This document shows, one piece after another, positions 15,991 through 23,146 of a stretch of 23,368 nucleotides of DNA. The translations under genes and the position numbers were made by a program. Origin of the DNA: an uncultured Mycoplasmatota bacterium (lineage in GTDB: Bacteria; Bacillota_I; Bacilli_A; RF39; UBA660). The DNA lies in assembly GCA_900549625.1 (NCBI GenBank), contig URPE01000021.1, positions 1 to 23,368 on the forward strand. Reading direction: 5' to 3'. Within the stretch, counting starts at the first letter, position 1. Each line of letters opens with the position of its first letter. The notes beneath the pieces are model-generated. The model did no database searches, was not told the DNA's origin, and saw only the letters and a program-made list of their open reading frames with translations.

Positions 15991-16898
15991 CTTTGGTCAA
16001 ATGTTACTCCCTTTATTTTTTCGGTCTTAATATCATTAATTATTTTGATTGATACGCGATCATAGTCAACCTCGCCACCTTTTATAGCACCAATACTTTT
16101 ACCTATTGTTTCATAAGACTCTATAATACTTTCATCTGTTACTTCATCTAAGTTGTATACCTCTTTTAAAATCTTAGGATAACAACTAGATAATTTTTTT
16201 AGTATATAGACTGCTACATCATCATGTGGTAATATTTCCTGTCTAATCGCGGTAAATGTGGCAAGGTTTAAAGCTGACTCACCTTCTAATTTTGGCCATA
16301 AGATACCTGGGGTATCTAAAAGAAGGATATCACTATGAGTTCTTAACCAAGTAAGATTTTTAGTAACACCAGGATTATTAGCTACACCCGCTACTTTTCG
16401 TTTACACATGCGATTAATAAGCGTACTTTTACCAACATTTGGGATGCCAACTACTAAAGCTCTAATTTCTTTTTCTTTCATGCCTTTATCTATTCTTTTA
16501 GCTTGTACTGGTGCCATTAATTCATGAGTAAGAGATATAATTTTCTCATAATCATTAGTATTATTTAGATCAACTAATAAAACATGATTACCTAGGCTTT
16601 CATAATATTTAATCCAGTTTTCAGTAACTTTAATATCACATAAATCCTTCTTAGTCATAATAATGATCTTAGGCTTATTACCAATGATATTATAAATATC
16701 TTTAATCTTTGATGAAAAAGGGATTCTTGCATCTACTACCTCATAAACAATATCTATAAGGGGATATTTTTCACCAATTAATCTTCTAGTTTTAGCCATG
16801 TGGCCCGGAAACCAATTGATACCCGTTGATGGTAAACTTTTTTTATCTTCGTTCATTTTTTTGTTTTTTCTCATTTCTCTTTTTTGATACATATCCAT
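15987..16898 (-). CDS. rbgA: Ribosome biogenesis GTPase A (YlqF/RbgA), with replaced 5' end
   Basis: RbgA is a circularly permuted GTPase needed for late 50S assembly, essential in B. subtilis. The signature INWFPGHMAKTRR is at 27-39. GTPase motifs come in permuted order: G4 TKKD (82-85), G1 GIPNVGKST (151-159) and G3 DTPG (195-198). The first 26 residues are an unusual lysine-rich extension. An internal ATG at codon 15 (MNEDKK) matches where rbgA stubs elsewhere in the array begin and may be the older start. The start ATG at 16898 overlaps the stop of a recombinase pseudogene (TAATG), with GGAAGTGAT before it. The first ~87 nt are duplicated at 18866-18952, so the gene body is native but its 5' end appears delivered by a mobile element. 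Confidence 0.93.
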   Translation of the reverse strand: MDMYQKREMRKNKKMNEDKKSLPSTGINWFPGHMAKTRRLIGEKYPLIDIVYEVVDARIPFSSKIKDIYNIIGNKPKIIIMTKKDLCDIKVTENWIKYYESLGNHVLLVDLNNTNDYEKIISLTHELMAPVQAKRIDKGMKEKEIRALVVGIPNVGKSTLINRMCKRKVAGVANNPGVTKNLTWLRTHSDILLLDTPGILWPKLEGESALNLATFTAIRQEILPHDDVAVYILKKLSSCYPKILKEVYNLDEVTDESIIESYETIGKSIGAIKGGEVDYDRVSIKIINDIKTEKIKGVTFDQR

Positions 16899-16915
16899 TA
16901 TTTATCACTTCCATT
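16812..16915 (-). repeat. 104-bp direct repeat, copy 1 (functional rbgA 5' end)
   Basis: This copy carries the last five codons of the recombinase (NGSDK and stop), the ribosome site, and rbgA codons 1-29 up to INW. It matches 18866-18969 with a single mismatch (16863) and ends exactly where RbgA continues into FPGHM. The two copies flank the 2.05-kb unit 1. Confidence 0.9.
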
Positions 16916-18107
16916 CTTTTTTATAATTTCAATCTCATTATTAGAAAAAACACTAATATATTTTATATTATTATCAATATTTAATCTAGTAATCTCAATT
17001 ATATTTAATTCTTTTTTTATAAATTCCTCTACTGTACTTTTGGATGTTGATTTATTGTTTATACAATTCTTTTTTCTATAATAATTAGAACAATAGTAAT
17101 AAACCTTACATTTAGATATTCTTTTTATCATATTACTGCCACAACATTTACACTTTAAAATTCCAGATAATATATCAATGCTTCCATCTTTATTTACTTT
17201 AGATTTCCTATCTAGAATATCTTGTACTTTATCAAAATCTTCTTTACTTACGATTGCTTCGTGATGATTTTCAGTAACGATCCAATTTTCTTTGTCTAAC
17301 TTTACTTTCTTATCAATCCTATAATTTAGTTTTCTTTTCTTTCCTTGAAATAATGTTCCCGTATAATTTTCGTTTCTTAATATTGAATTTACCATTTCAG
17401 GATTCAACTTTTTCATTATAGTTGTATCTTTATACGTATTAATTTTTAAATACTCACTTGGAGTTAATATATCATTATCGTTCAAAAAGGCAGCAACTTC
17501 TCTTCTACTTTTTCCGTTAAGTATCATATTAAATATTTTTTTAATTATATGAGATAAATTTTTATAAATTAAAAATTTATGTTTATCTTTTGGATCTTTT
17601 ATATATCCATAAGGGGCTAATTTACCAACAAACTCTCCATTATATTTCTTTACTATTAAAGAACTTCTTACTTTCTTTGATATATCTTTTGCATACGTAT
17701 CATTAAACAAATTCTTTAATGGCAAATAATCATCACTATAGTAATCTGATGAATCGATTTCACAATTTTCATCTACTGAAATTACAGATACTCCCATAGC
17801 AGGAAATATCACTTCTATAAAATTACCTGTTTCAATGTAATTTCTACCAAGCCTTGCTAAATCTTTTATAATTATTACATTTATTTTTTTGTTATTTATA
17901 TCTTCTAACATTCTTTGGAATTCTGGTCTATCAAAATTAGTACCTGAATTATCCATCATCTATATAATAACCAGTTAATTTGTATTCTTTATGTTCTTTT
18001 AAATAGTTATATATAATTAATTCTTGATTAGTTATACTATTAGATTCTTTTTCATTGCTAAATTCTTCTTTTGATAAACGAAGATATGCTGCCACTTTAT
18101 TATTCAT
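16898..18107 (-). pseudogene. Serine recombinase, frameshifted (unit 1)
   Basis: The resolvase-type catalytic domain starts at ATG 18107: MNNKVAAYLRLSKEE includes the nucleophile S12. The frame runs to YYIDDG and breaks by a one-base insertion around 17948-17951, seen by comparison with the copy at 20.5 kb. The second frame continues SGTNFDRPEFQRMLEDI, VIIIKDLARLGRNYIETG, the recombinase domain (LAPYGYIKD, RREVAAFLND, RNENYTGTLFQGK) and a zinc ribbon (CKCCGS, YYCSNYYRKKNC). Reconstructed length is about 402 aa, short for a large serine recombinase because little coiled coil follows the ribbon. The longest intact frame (353 aa, from 17959) lacks the catalytic serine. It lies 28 nt after CYTH and its stop overlaps the rbgA ATG. 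A sequencing indel cannot be excluded. Confidence 0.85.
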
Positions 18108-18135
18108 CACTAAATTTTATCACTTTCTTTATTTA

Positions 18136-18699
18136 TTAATTATTTCTGTATTTTTCTTCAAAAATAATTTTTGCTTTGTTTACAAAATAATTGTTTTTAT
18201 CATAATTAATTCCAGTACTTTCTAGAGCATTAATCATTTTTTCTATAGTATTATATTTTTCATTTTCCTCAGTTTCAATAAATAAATATTTATCATTAAC
18301 GTCTTCAACACAAATTTGCAATCCTTCTTTTTCATAAACATCTATATAGTCAACTATTCTTATTAACTCTTTATATCCCATAGTTTTTAAAAATTCATTA
18401 GCATCATCTTTATTAGTAACTTGAACTTTTGATTTTCCTTGCTTAATTATATTTTCATTAGCATCATACTCTTTGTATTTATACATAAGATAGTGTTTTT
18501 TATCATCAATACTTCTAACTAAAATACTTTTCTTTAAAATTTCTAAAGGATTTAGTTTTAAATCCATCTCACTCGGAACATAATATATATCATCAACAAC
18601 ATAATTATCGACTCTCTTATAATTATTAACATCAAAAAATTTTATCAATTCATCCTTCGAAAAACTAACAGTTACAGTTATCTCCTTTTCAAAATTCAT
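18136..18699 (-). CDS. CYTH-domain protein (CyaB-like)
   Basis: CYTH proteins bind triphosphate substrates in a beta-barrel; members include class IV adenylate cyclase, thiamine triphosphatase and inorganic triphosphatases. This 187-aa protein has the family pattern: EKEITVTVSF at the N-terminus in place of the ExExK strand, KKHYLMYKYKEYD, then IRIVDYIDVYEKEGLQICVEDV and YLFIETEENEKY. Several acidic and basic barrel residues are thus present, but the ExExK motif is altered to EKEITV, so activity is uncertain. AGGAGATG precedes the ATG. It is the first gene of unit 1, directly upstream of the frameshifted recombinase, and is probably cargo. Confidence 0.7.
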   Translation of the reverse strand: MNFEKEITVTVSFSKDELIKFFDVNNYKRVDNYVVDDIYYVPSEMDLKLNPLEILKKSILVRSIDDKKHYLMYKYKEYDANENIIKQGKSKVQVTNKDDANEFLKTMGYKELIRIVDYIDVYEKEGLQICVEDVNDKYLFIETEENEKYNTIEKMINALESTGINYDKNNYFVNKAKIIFEEKYRNN

Positions 18700-18865
18700 T
18701 CAAAACATCTCCTTTTGTTTCTTTAATATATTTTTTCATAAGTCATTATTGCCCTTATTTTCTTTAAAAATTTATCATTTTTCACCTATAAAATGTAAAA
18801 AGAAATACGATTAAATCCCTTTATTTACAAGCCTTTCTAGGAAGTTTTCCATAAGTCGTTATTTC
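18700..18865 (-). other. Junction module A (between stub 2 and CYTH)
   Basis: This non-rbgA sequence follows the TGG codon of stub 2. It contains a 14-bp direct repeat with one mismatch: CATAAGTCGTTATT at 18850-18863, 2 nt from the core, and CATAAGTCATTATT at 18737-18750. Between them are a degenerate dyad (CCCTTTATTTACAAG, 18817-18831) and a TTTACA box. The layout matches the other three junctions. I read it as the far arm of an attachment site plus the cargo promoter region. Confidence 0.55.
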
Positions 18866-18952
18866 CCAATTGATACCCGTTGATGGTAAACTTTTTTTAT
18901 CTTCGTTCATTTTTTTATTTTTTCTCATTTCTCTTTTTTGATACATATCCAT
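18821..18952 (-). pseudogene. rbgA 5' stub 2
   Basis: A 43-codon frame is identical to RbgA residues 1-29 (start MDMYQKREMR, ending STGINW). It then switches to unrelated EITTYGKLPRKACK and stops. Its ATG overlaps the RhuM stop in the same TAATG arrangement as rbgA itself. It is a displaced 5' end left by insertion of unit 1. Confidence 0.85.
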
Positions 18953-18969
18953 TATTTATCACTTCCATT
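18866..18969 (-). repeat. 104-bp direct repeat, copy 2
   Basis: Second copy of 16812-16915 with one mismatch. It covers the last codons of RhuM (NGSDK), the ribosome site and the rbgA stub up to the INW codons, and it marks the other border of unit 1. The near-identity indicates a recent event or ongoing conversion. Confidence 0.9.
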
Positions 18970-19974
18970 TTCTATCATTCTTGCTTCATTTAAAAAATTA
19001 TCAAAGTCTGATTTATATAATTTGTCTTGTTTAACTTTAAATTTATCATACTCTTTATAAGCTAATTCTTTTGCAACACTAGCCGATATTTTCCCTGCAT
19101 TGTGTAATATTTCTTTACCATTAAATTGCAAAAATGCATTCAACTTTTCTACCCAATCTTTCATAGTCATAGCATTATGATTTTCTGCTTGTAATTCTGC
19201 ATAATCTAAATACATTGTTACTATTCTATTCAACTCTTTTAATTCCTTTTCATTTAAATAGTTTTTTGCAATGTCCACGTCATATTTATAGATTGGTCCA
19301 TCAGGAGAATTTTTCCAATTGGTTAGTCCCATATTTTCTTTTTCTGAATCAACTCTGTTATATATTATTTCAGCTGCAGTATTACCAGTTATTGCATAAT
19401 GTAATTTATTTTGAACTGTTTTAAAAAATTCTTTTGTTATTTCTGAATCTTTATCATAATCAACACTACAAGAAGAATATATATCGGTTATTTTTTGGTA
19501 AAATCTTCTCTCGCTTGAACGAATATTTCTAATTCTTTCAAGTGTTTCTTCAAAATAATCCTCGCCAAATATGTAATTAGGATTTTTTAATCTTTCATCA
19601 TCCATAACTACACCTTTTATCATATATTCTTTTAATATTTTAGTAGACCAAATTCTAAAGTTGGTTGCTTTTTTTGAATTTACTCTATATCCAACTGCAA
19701 TAATCATATCAAGATTATATATCTTTACAGGTTTTTTAGAATTATCAATGTCGGTTTTTCCGACGGTGTTATTTTCATCAAGTTCACCACTATTTAATAT
19801 ATTATTAATATGTTCTGTTATTGTACTTCTTCCCACACCAAACAATTCTGCAATTAAATTTTGAGTAAGCCATATATCGTTATTTATTAACATTACACTA
19901 ACCTTAATATCATTGTTTGAATCCCTATATATTAAAAAGTCATGATTAGTTATTTGTAAGTTTTTATTGTCCAT
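18952..19974 (-). CDS. RhuM family protein
   Basis: RhuM-family proteins are widespread on mobile islands; the family name comes from a Salmonella pathogenicity island gene, and the molecular role is poorly known. The 340-aa protein has the expected N-terminal DNA-binding-like part (DIWLTQNLIAELFGVGRSTITEHINNIL) and KIYNLDMIIAVGYRVNSKKATNFRIWST. The C-terminal region contains LNRIVTMYLDYAELQA, FNGKEILHNAGKISA and DFDNFL. AAAGGAG precedes the ATG. The gene starts 27 nt after a broken recombinase. Its last five residues NGSDK are encoded inside the 104-bp repeat, the same tail as the unit 1 recombinase, so its 3' end was formed at the repeat border. Possible defence or addiction role is speculative. 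Confidence 0.85.
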   Translation of the reverse strand: MDNKNLQITNHDFLIYRDSNNDIKVSVMLINNDIWLTQNLIAELFGVGRSTITEHINNILNSGELDENNTVGKTDIDNSKKPVKIYNLDMIIAVGYRVNSKKATNFRIWSTKILKEYMIKGVVMDDERLKNPNYIFGEDYFEETLERIRNIRSSERRFYQKITDIYSSCSVDYDKDSEITKEFFKTVQNKLHYAITGNTAAEIIYNRVDSEKENMGLTNWKNSPDGPIYKYDVDIAKNYLNEKELKELNRIVTMYLDYAELQAENHNAMTMKDWVEKLNAFLQFNGKEILHNAGKISASVAKELAYKEYDKFKVKQDKLYKSDFDNFLNEARMIENGSDK

Positions 19975-20001
19975 ATGTTATTCTCCTTTCTTTTAAATTT
20001 T

Positions 20002-20657
20002 TTATTTAATATCAATTTTAACATTTTTGTTCTTATCTATATAAATACATTTTACTTTATTTTCTAATTCTAATCTAATAATATTAGATAAATTTAATTT
20101 TTCATTTATAATTTCAATTAGCTTATTTTACATTTGCACTTTAAAAAACCAAATAAAATACCTATACTTCCATCTTTATTTACTTTAGCTTGTCTATTTA
20201 AAATATCTTGCACTTTATCAAATTTTTCTTTACTTATAATTGCTTCGTGATGATTAGGAGTTATAATCCAATTTTCCTTTTCTAACTCAACTTGTTTGGT
20301 AACTTTATAATTTAATTTTCTTCTACCGAAATTACAGATACTCCCATAGCAGGAAATACCACTTCTACAAAATTACCAGTTTCAATATAATTTCTGCCAA
20401 GTCTTAATATATCTTTTATAAGTATTACATCTATTTTCTTATTTTTTATATCTTCTAACATTCTTTGAAATTCTGGTCTATCAAAATTAGTACCCGAATA
20501 ACCATCATCTATATAATAATCAACTAATTTATATTCTCTATGTTCTTTTAAATAATTATCTATAATTAATTTTTGATTAGTTATGCTATTTGATTCTTTT
20601 TTCATTACTATATTCTTCTTTTGATAAACGAAGATACGCTGCTACTTTATATTTCAT
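20002..20657 (-). pseudogene. Serine recombinase remnant (unit 2), frameshift plus deletions
   Basis: Close relative of the 17-kb recombinase. ATG 20657 gives MKYKVAAYLRLSKEEYSNEK with the catalytic serine. The frame then breaks at a run of six A on the coding strand (plus T run 20597-20602; five in the other copy). The next frame resumes NSITNQKL, YYIDDGYSGTNFDRPEF, DILRLGRNYIETG to SVEEN. Around 20315 it jumps, after a deletion of about 135-140 codons, to RKLNYKVTKQ, NHHEAIISKEKF and LKCKC. A further deletion removes most of the zinc ribbon. The tail KLIEIINEKLNLSNIIRLEL ends at TAA 20002. Clearly dead. It lies 17 nt after the UDG-like gene. Confidence 0.88.
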
Positions 20658-20674
20658 CTTAATATTACAATTTT

Positions 20675-21361
20675 CTATAAAATTTCACAAAGAAGATTTT
20701 GTTCTTCTTTTTTTATTTCATTTTCAATTATCCATTTTATATCTTCTATCGATTTATCAATATTAAATATGCCATTACCTACTGGATAATAAACAGGATA
20801 AACTTTATATTCGTTTTTATTAATTTGTATTCTGTAACATTTTTTTCTATTTTCAGATACAGATATCTTTTTATTTAAAATAATAGAACTAACTTGATTT
20901 CCAAAAGTAATAATTATTTTTGGTTTAATTATGTTTATTTCTTTGAATAATAAATCAAGATATTTTTTCAACACTTCATCAGGCAATGGTCTTGCATCTA
21001 TTTGTGTACATTTACCTAAATTAGTAATGAACAATTTATTTTTTTCAATTTCTTCGTAAACATAGTTGCAAAACTCATAATCCCATTCTTTTGGTTTCTT
21101 TTCTTGAATTTTGTTAAATGTTTCTTCACTTAATAAATCAACTTTATAGAACAACTTCCATATGTTTTTAGTTCCTAACCATGGCGACTTTCTACCTTTC
21201 CAAGATTTATCACTGGCAATATTTTTTCCTGTAGGATTCATAAAAACAAAACATATATCAGGATTTTTTTCACATCCACCATTATATATAGAATCCAACC
21301 CCTTAGCACCATATTTAACTTGTAATTCATCATAATCTTTTCTTAAATCTTCTATCTTCAA
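20675..21361 (-). CDS. Uracil-DNA-glycosylase-superfamily-like protein
   Basis: The protein has the superfamily layout: CFVFMNPTGKNIA at about residues 38-50 as the water-activating loop region, LFITNLGKCTQID in the middle, INIIKPKIIITFGNQVSS as the conserved K-P-x-x-I-x-x-x-G strand, and VYPVYYPVGNGIF in the His-loop position, where no clear His is seen. Activity on uracil is therefore uncertain. I choose TTG at 21361 (228 aa) because GAAGGTG lies 6 nt before it. The frame remains open to an ATG at 21409, but that extension would translate the attachment-like repeat of junction B. First gene of unit 2. Confidence 0.65.
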   Translation of the reverse strand: MKIEDLRKDYDELQVKYGAKGLDSIYNGGCEKNPDICFVFMNPTGKNIASDKSWKGRKSPWLGTKNIWKLFYKVDLLSEETFNKIQEKKPKEWDYEFCNYVYEEIEKNKLFITNLGKCTQIDARPLPDEVLKKYLDLLFKEINIIKPKIIITFGNQVSSIILNKKISVSENRKKCYRIQINKNEYKVYPVYYPVGNGIFNIDKSIEDIKWIIENEIKKEEQNLLCEIL

Positions 21362-21518
21362 AATATTCACCTTCTTATAAAAAAGTTTCTTTAAGTAGTT
21401 TTTACCCAATTTTTCTTATAATTTTTGTTAATTTTTTATTAAAAATTGTAAAAAGAAATTTAATTGAAAGCCCTATAAAATAAGAGTTTAAAACAGAGTT
21501 TATATAAGTCGTACTTTA
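21362..21518 (-). other. Junction module B (between stub 3 and the UDG-like gene)
   Basis: It holds two related direct copies in the same layout as junction A. The core-adjacent copy reads ATAAGTCGTACTTTACCAAT (21504-21523) on the plus strand. The gene-proximal copy reads TTAAGTAGTTTTTACCCAAT (21391-21410). Between them lie CCCTATAAAATAAGAG (21471-21486), a dyad-like element, and a TTTTTACA box resembling the one in junction A. Confidence 0.55.
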
Positions 21519-21551
21519 CCAATTTATATTAGTTTTGTTTTCATTATTCAT
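21516..21551 (-). pseudogene. rbgA 5' stub 3 (short form)
   Basis: ATG 21551 encodes MNNENKTNINW followed at once by TAA. The end NINW aligns with GINW of RbgA, and the start aligns with the internal MNEDKK of the functional gene. It overlaps the last codons of the methyltransferase gene in another frame, so this rbgA version was coupled to that cargo gene. After TGG the sequence is non-rbgA. Confidence 0.65.
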
Positions 21552-22125
21552 GCTTATTACCTATTTTTTTCTGTGCTATTATATCATAAAAGTGCCACTT
21601 TTTATTATCACTTTCTCTAACATATTCAATTTCTTCTAATTTGATTATATTATAATTTTTTAAATACTCTTTTACTTTATCTATTGAAAATGTATTAATT
21701 GATTCGACAACATTCCAAGCGTCTCTATCACCAAATAATTGCCCTACAAAATAGCCATTATCTTCAATTGAATTATAAATTTTAGTCCATAGTTCATCAA
21801 AATTGTTAGGATTGCAAAATGGGATACTAAAGAACGCTGCAAGTAACTTAGTATTAGGTAATTCTACATCTTCAAAACTACTTTCTTTAAATGAAATCAT
21901 TTTTTTCTCATTATCTGATAACCTATTTAAAATAAAATCTTGATTTAATTGTCTATCAATAGCTAAAACTTTAATACCATTTTTAATCATATAAACAGTT
22001 TCGTTTCCACTACCACAACCTAAATCAATTGCATTATCTATTTTATAATTATCTAAAAATTCAATAAGTAATTTACACACGTCATAACCATAAGTTTTAT
22101 TTTGATAATTTGTCCAATCTTTCAT
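21544..22125 (-). CDS. Class I SAM-dependent methyltransferase
   Basis: The SAM-binding motif I is AIDLGCGSGNET at residues 32-43; motif II acid follows in VLAIDRQ, and LLAAFFSIPFCNP fills motif IV. The C-terminal part (GYFVGQLFGDRDAW, YDIIAQKK) is like TehB/small-molecule methyltransferases. 193 aa is compact; the substrate is unknown. AGAGGTGAAATT before the ATG is identical to the site in front of the NUDIX gene. It is the sole gene of unit 3, and its stop codon lies within the start of rbgA stub 3. Confidence 0.85.
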   Translation of the reverse strand: MKDWTNYQNKTYGYDVCKLLIEFLDNYKIDNAIDLGCGSGNETVYMIKNGIKVLAIDRQLNQDFILNRLSDNEKKMISFKESSFEDVELPNTKLLAAFFSIPFCNPNNFDELWTKIYNSIEDNGYFVGQLFGDRDAWNVVESINTFSIDKVKEYLKNYNIIKLEEIEYVRESDNKKWHFYDIIAQKKIGNKHE

Positions 22126-22326
22126 AATTTCACCTCTATTTTCATTCGGTCTTGACTAGCCGTTCTCACCATATCAATTCCTAAACAATTTTTACTTAAA
22201 AATAAACTTTTTATGCTTATATTTACCAAATTTTAATATATTTTAACATAAACGTGTAAGATCTATTTTGGAGTTTTGCCTTATATTATAAGGGTTTGGG
22301 AGTAGTCTTGACTAAATTGTTATCAA
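22126..22326 (-). other. Junction module C (between stub 4 and the methyltransferase)
   Basis: A perfect 10-bp direct repeat GTCTTGACTA occurs at 22149-22158 and 22305-22314. GTTATCAACCA follows the core-side copy and GTTCTCACCA follows the other. Between them CCTTATATTATAAGG (22279-22293) is a near-perfect palindrome. AGATCTTACA, shared in altered form with junction D, follows it on the minus strand. Same order of parts as junctions A and B. Confidence 0.55.
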
Positions 22327-22356
22327 CCAGTTTATATTAGTTTTATTTTCATTCAT
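22312..22356 (-). pseudogene. rbgA 5' stub 4 (short form)
   Basis: ATG 22356 encodes MNENKTNINWLITI then TAG. Residues up to NINW match the RbgA start, and the rest is junction DNA. The ATG lies 8 nt inside the NUDIX gene end in another frame, the same overlap as stub 3 with the methyltransferase. Confidence 0.65.
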
Positions 22357-22834
22357 CTGGGTTAACTTCTGTAATTAGATTATTAATAAAATGATTTGAT
22401 TTGCTTCTTCCATTTATTACTCCAGCAATTTTTTCAGGAAAAATCTTGTAATTGTTTATATTATTTACATCAACCCACTCAAAGTTAATCCAATCTCCTT
22501 CTAATCCTTTAAATTTAGTTTCTTTAATCTCATCATTATATATTCCCTTATAGATAATATTGATTTGATGATTATTATACCCTTTATCTGTTACAAATTC
22601 TTCGCTCAAAGCTAGAAAAGTATATGTAATATTATCCCATCCAATTTCTTCTTTTATTTCTCTTTTTATTGTATCTATACTTTCTTCTAATTCTTCTATT
22701 CTACCACCAGGCAACATATAGAAATTTCTACCTTCAACATTAAATAATAAGACTTTGCTTAAATCTTTATTATAAATGACAGCAGATGTACGAGCATTAA
22801 ATCTAAAATCATTTCTTACAAAATCTAAATTCAT
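22349..22834 (-). CDS. NUDIX hydrolase
   Basis: NUDIX enzymes hydrolyse nucleoside diphosphates linked to another moiety. The full Nudix box GX5EX7REUXEEXGU is present at residues 44-66, starting GRIEELE and ending REIKEEIGW, preceded by FYMLPGG. An N-terminal strand ARTSAVIYNKD and a C-terminal FEWVDVNNI complete the fold; 161 aa is typical. ATG 22834 is chosen because AGAGGTGAAATT precedes it. The frame is open upstream to 22903, but that would translate junction D. Substrate cannot be told. Sole gene of unit 4. Confidence 0.9.
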   Translation of the reverse strand: MNLDFVRNDFRFNARTSAVIYNKDLSKVLLFNVEGRNFYMLPGGRIEELEESIDTIKREIKEEIGWDNITYTFLALSEEFVTDKGYNNHQINIIYKGIYNDEIKETKFKGLEGDWINFEWVDVNNINNYKIFPEKIAGVINGRSKSNHFINNLITEVNPDE

Positions 22835-22967
22835 AATTTCACCTCTTTTTATAAATATTGAATATGTCGGCATATTACAAGCCAGTACTCTAATTCCTCT
22901 CAAAAATGAGTATATTTTAACCTATTTCCCTTAATTTTTCTTCCTTTTTATTAAAACATGCAAGATC
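22835..22967 (-). other. Junction module D, gene-proximal part
   Basis: It contains the palindrome-like AATATGTCGGCATATT (22861-22876), which resembles the core-side motif TGATAGTCGTCATA (23005-23018). A GCCAGT core-like sequence also follows it at 22881. AGATCT with TTGCATG on the minus strand (around 22956-22967) parallels junction C. The dyad CCCATTTTATAAGGG (22984-22998) lies inside the overlapping stub frame. Confidence 0.45.
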
Positions 22968-23117
22968 TCAATTCTTAAAAACTCCCATTTTATAAGGGAT
23001 TAAATGATAGTCGTCATAAATACAGGACAGGCACGAAATGGGGACTTTTGAAAAACTTTTTTGACTATCATTATTTTTCTTTTCTGCTCTAATTTTTCTT
23101 TTTTGGTACATATCCAT
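22968..23117 (-). pseudogene. rbgA 5' stub 5 (outermost, long form)
   Basis: ATG 23117 encodes MDMYQKRKIRAEKKNNDSQK and then SFSKVPI, clearly related to the RbgA start (MDMYQKREMRKNKK...KKSLPSTGI). Similarity is lost at the position of Asn-Trp, and the frame continues through junction DNA (motif TGACGACTATCA) to a TGA. It is more diverged than stub 2, so it is older or from another lineage. It has its own promoter -10 and ribosome site (GAAGTGAT), unlike stubs 3 and 4. Confidence 0.7.
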
Positions 23118-23134
23118 TTTAATCACTTCTTTCT

Positions 23135-23140
23135 ATTCTA
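23135..23140 (-). promoter_or_regulatory. Probable -10 box of rbgA stub 5
   Basis: ATGATAGAAT on the minus strand repeats the -10 context of the rimP promoter (AATGATAGAAT). It lies 17 nt before the stub ATG and after a terminator. The -35 is weak. It may be a relic of the original rbgA promoter. Confidence 0.4.
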
Positions 23141-23146
23141 TCATTT

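Noticed and set aside
17940..18107. Programmed frameshift in the recombinase at 17950
   Set aside because: There is no slippery heptamer or downstream structure at the site, the shift is a simple extra base relative to the second copy, and that copy is broken elsewhere; decay or sequencing error is simpler.
21362..21409. Longer start of the UDG-like protein (ATG 21409)
   Set aside because: A good ribosome site points to TTG 21361, and the 16 extra codons are junction-B repeat sequence, read by chance because the frame is open.
22835..22903. Longer start of the NUDIX protein (22903)
   Set aside because: The 23 extra codons cover junction D and its palindrome; ATG 22834 has a strong ribosome site identical to that of the methyltransferase.
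18700..23036. CRISPR array
   Set aside because: The repeats are few, differ between junctions, and are separated by genes; no regular repeat-spacer spacing and no cas genes.
18700..23036. Classical integron with attC sites
   Set aside because: No tyrosine integrase, no attC-type folded site, and the core is coding sequence of rbgA; recombinases present are of the serine type.
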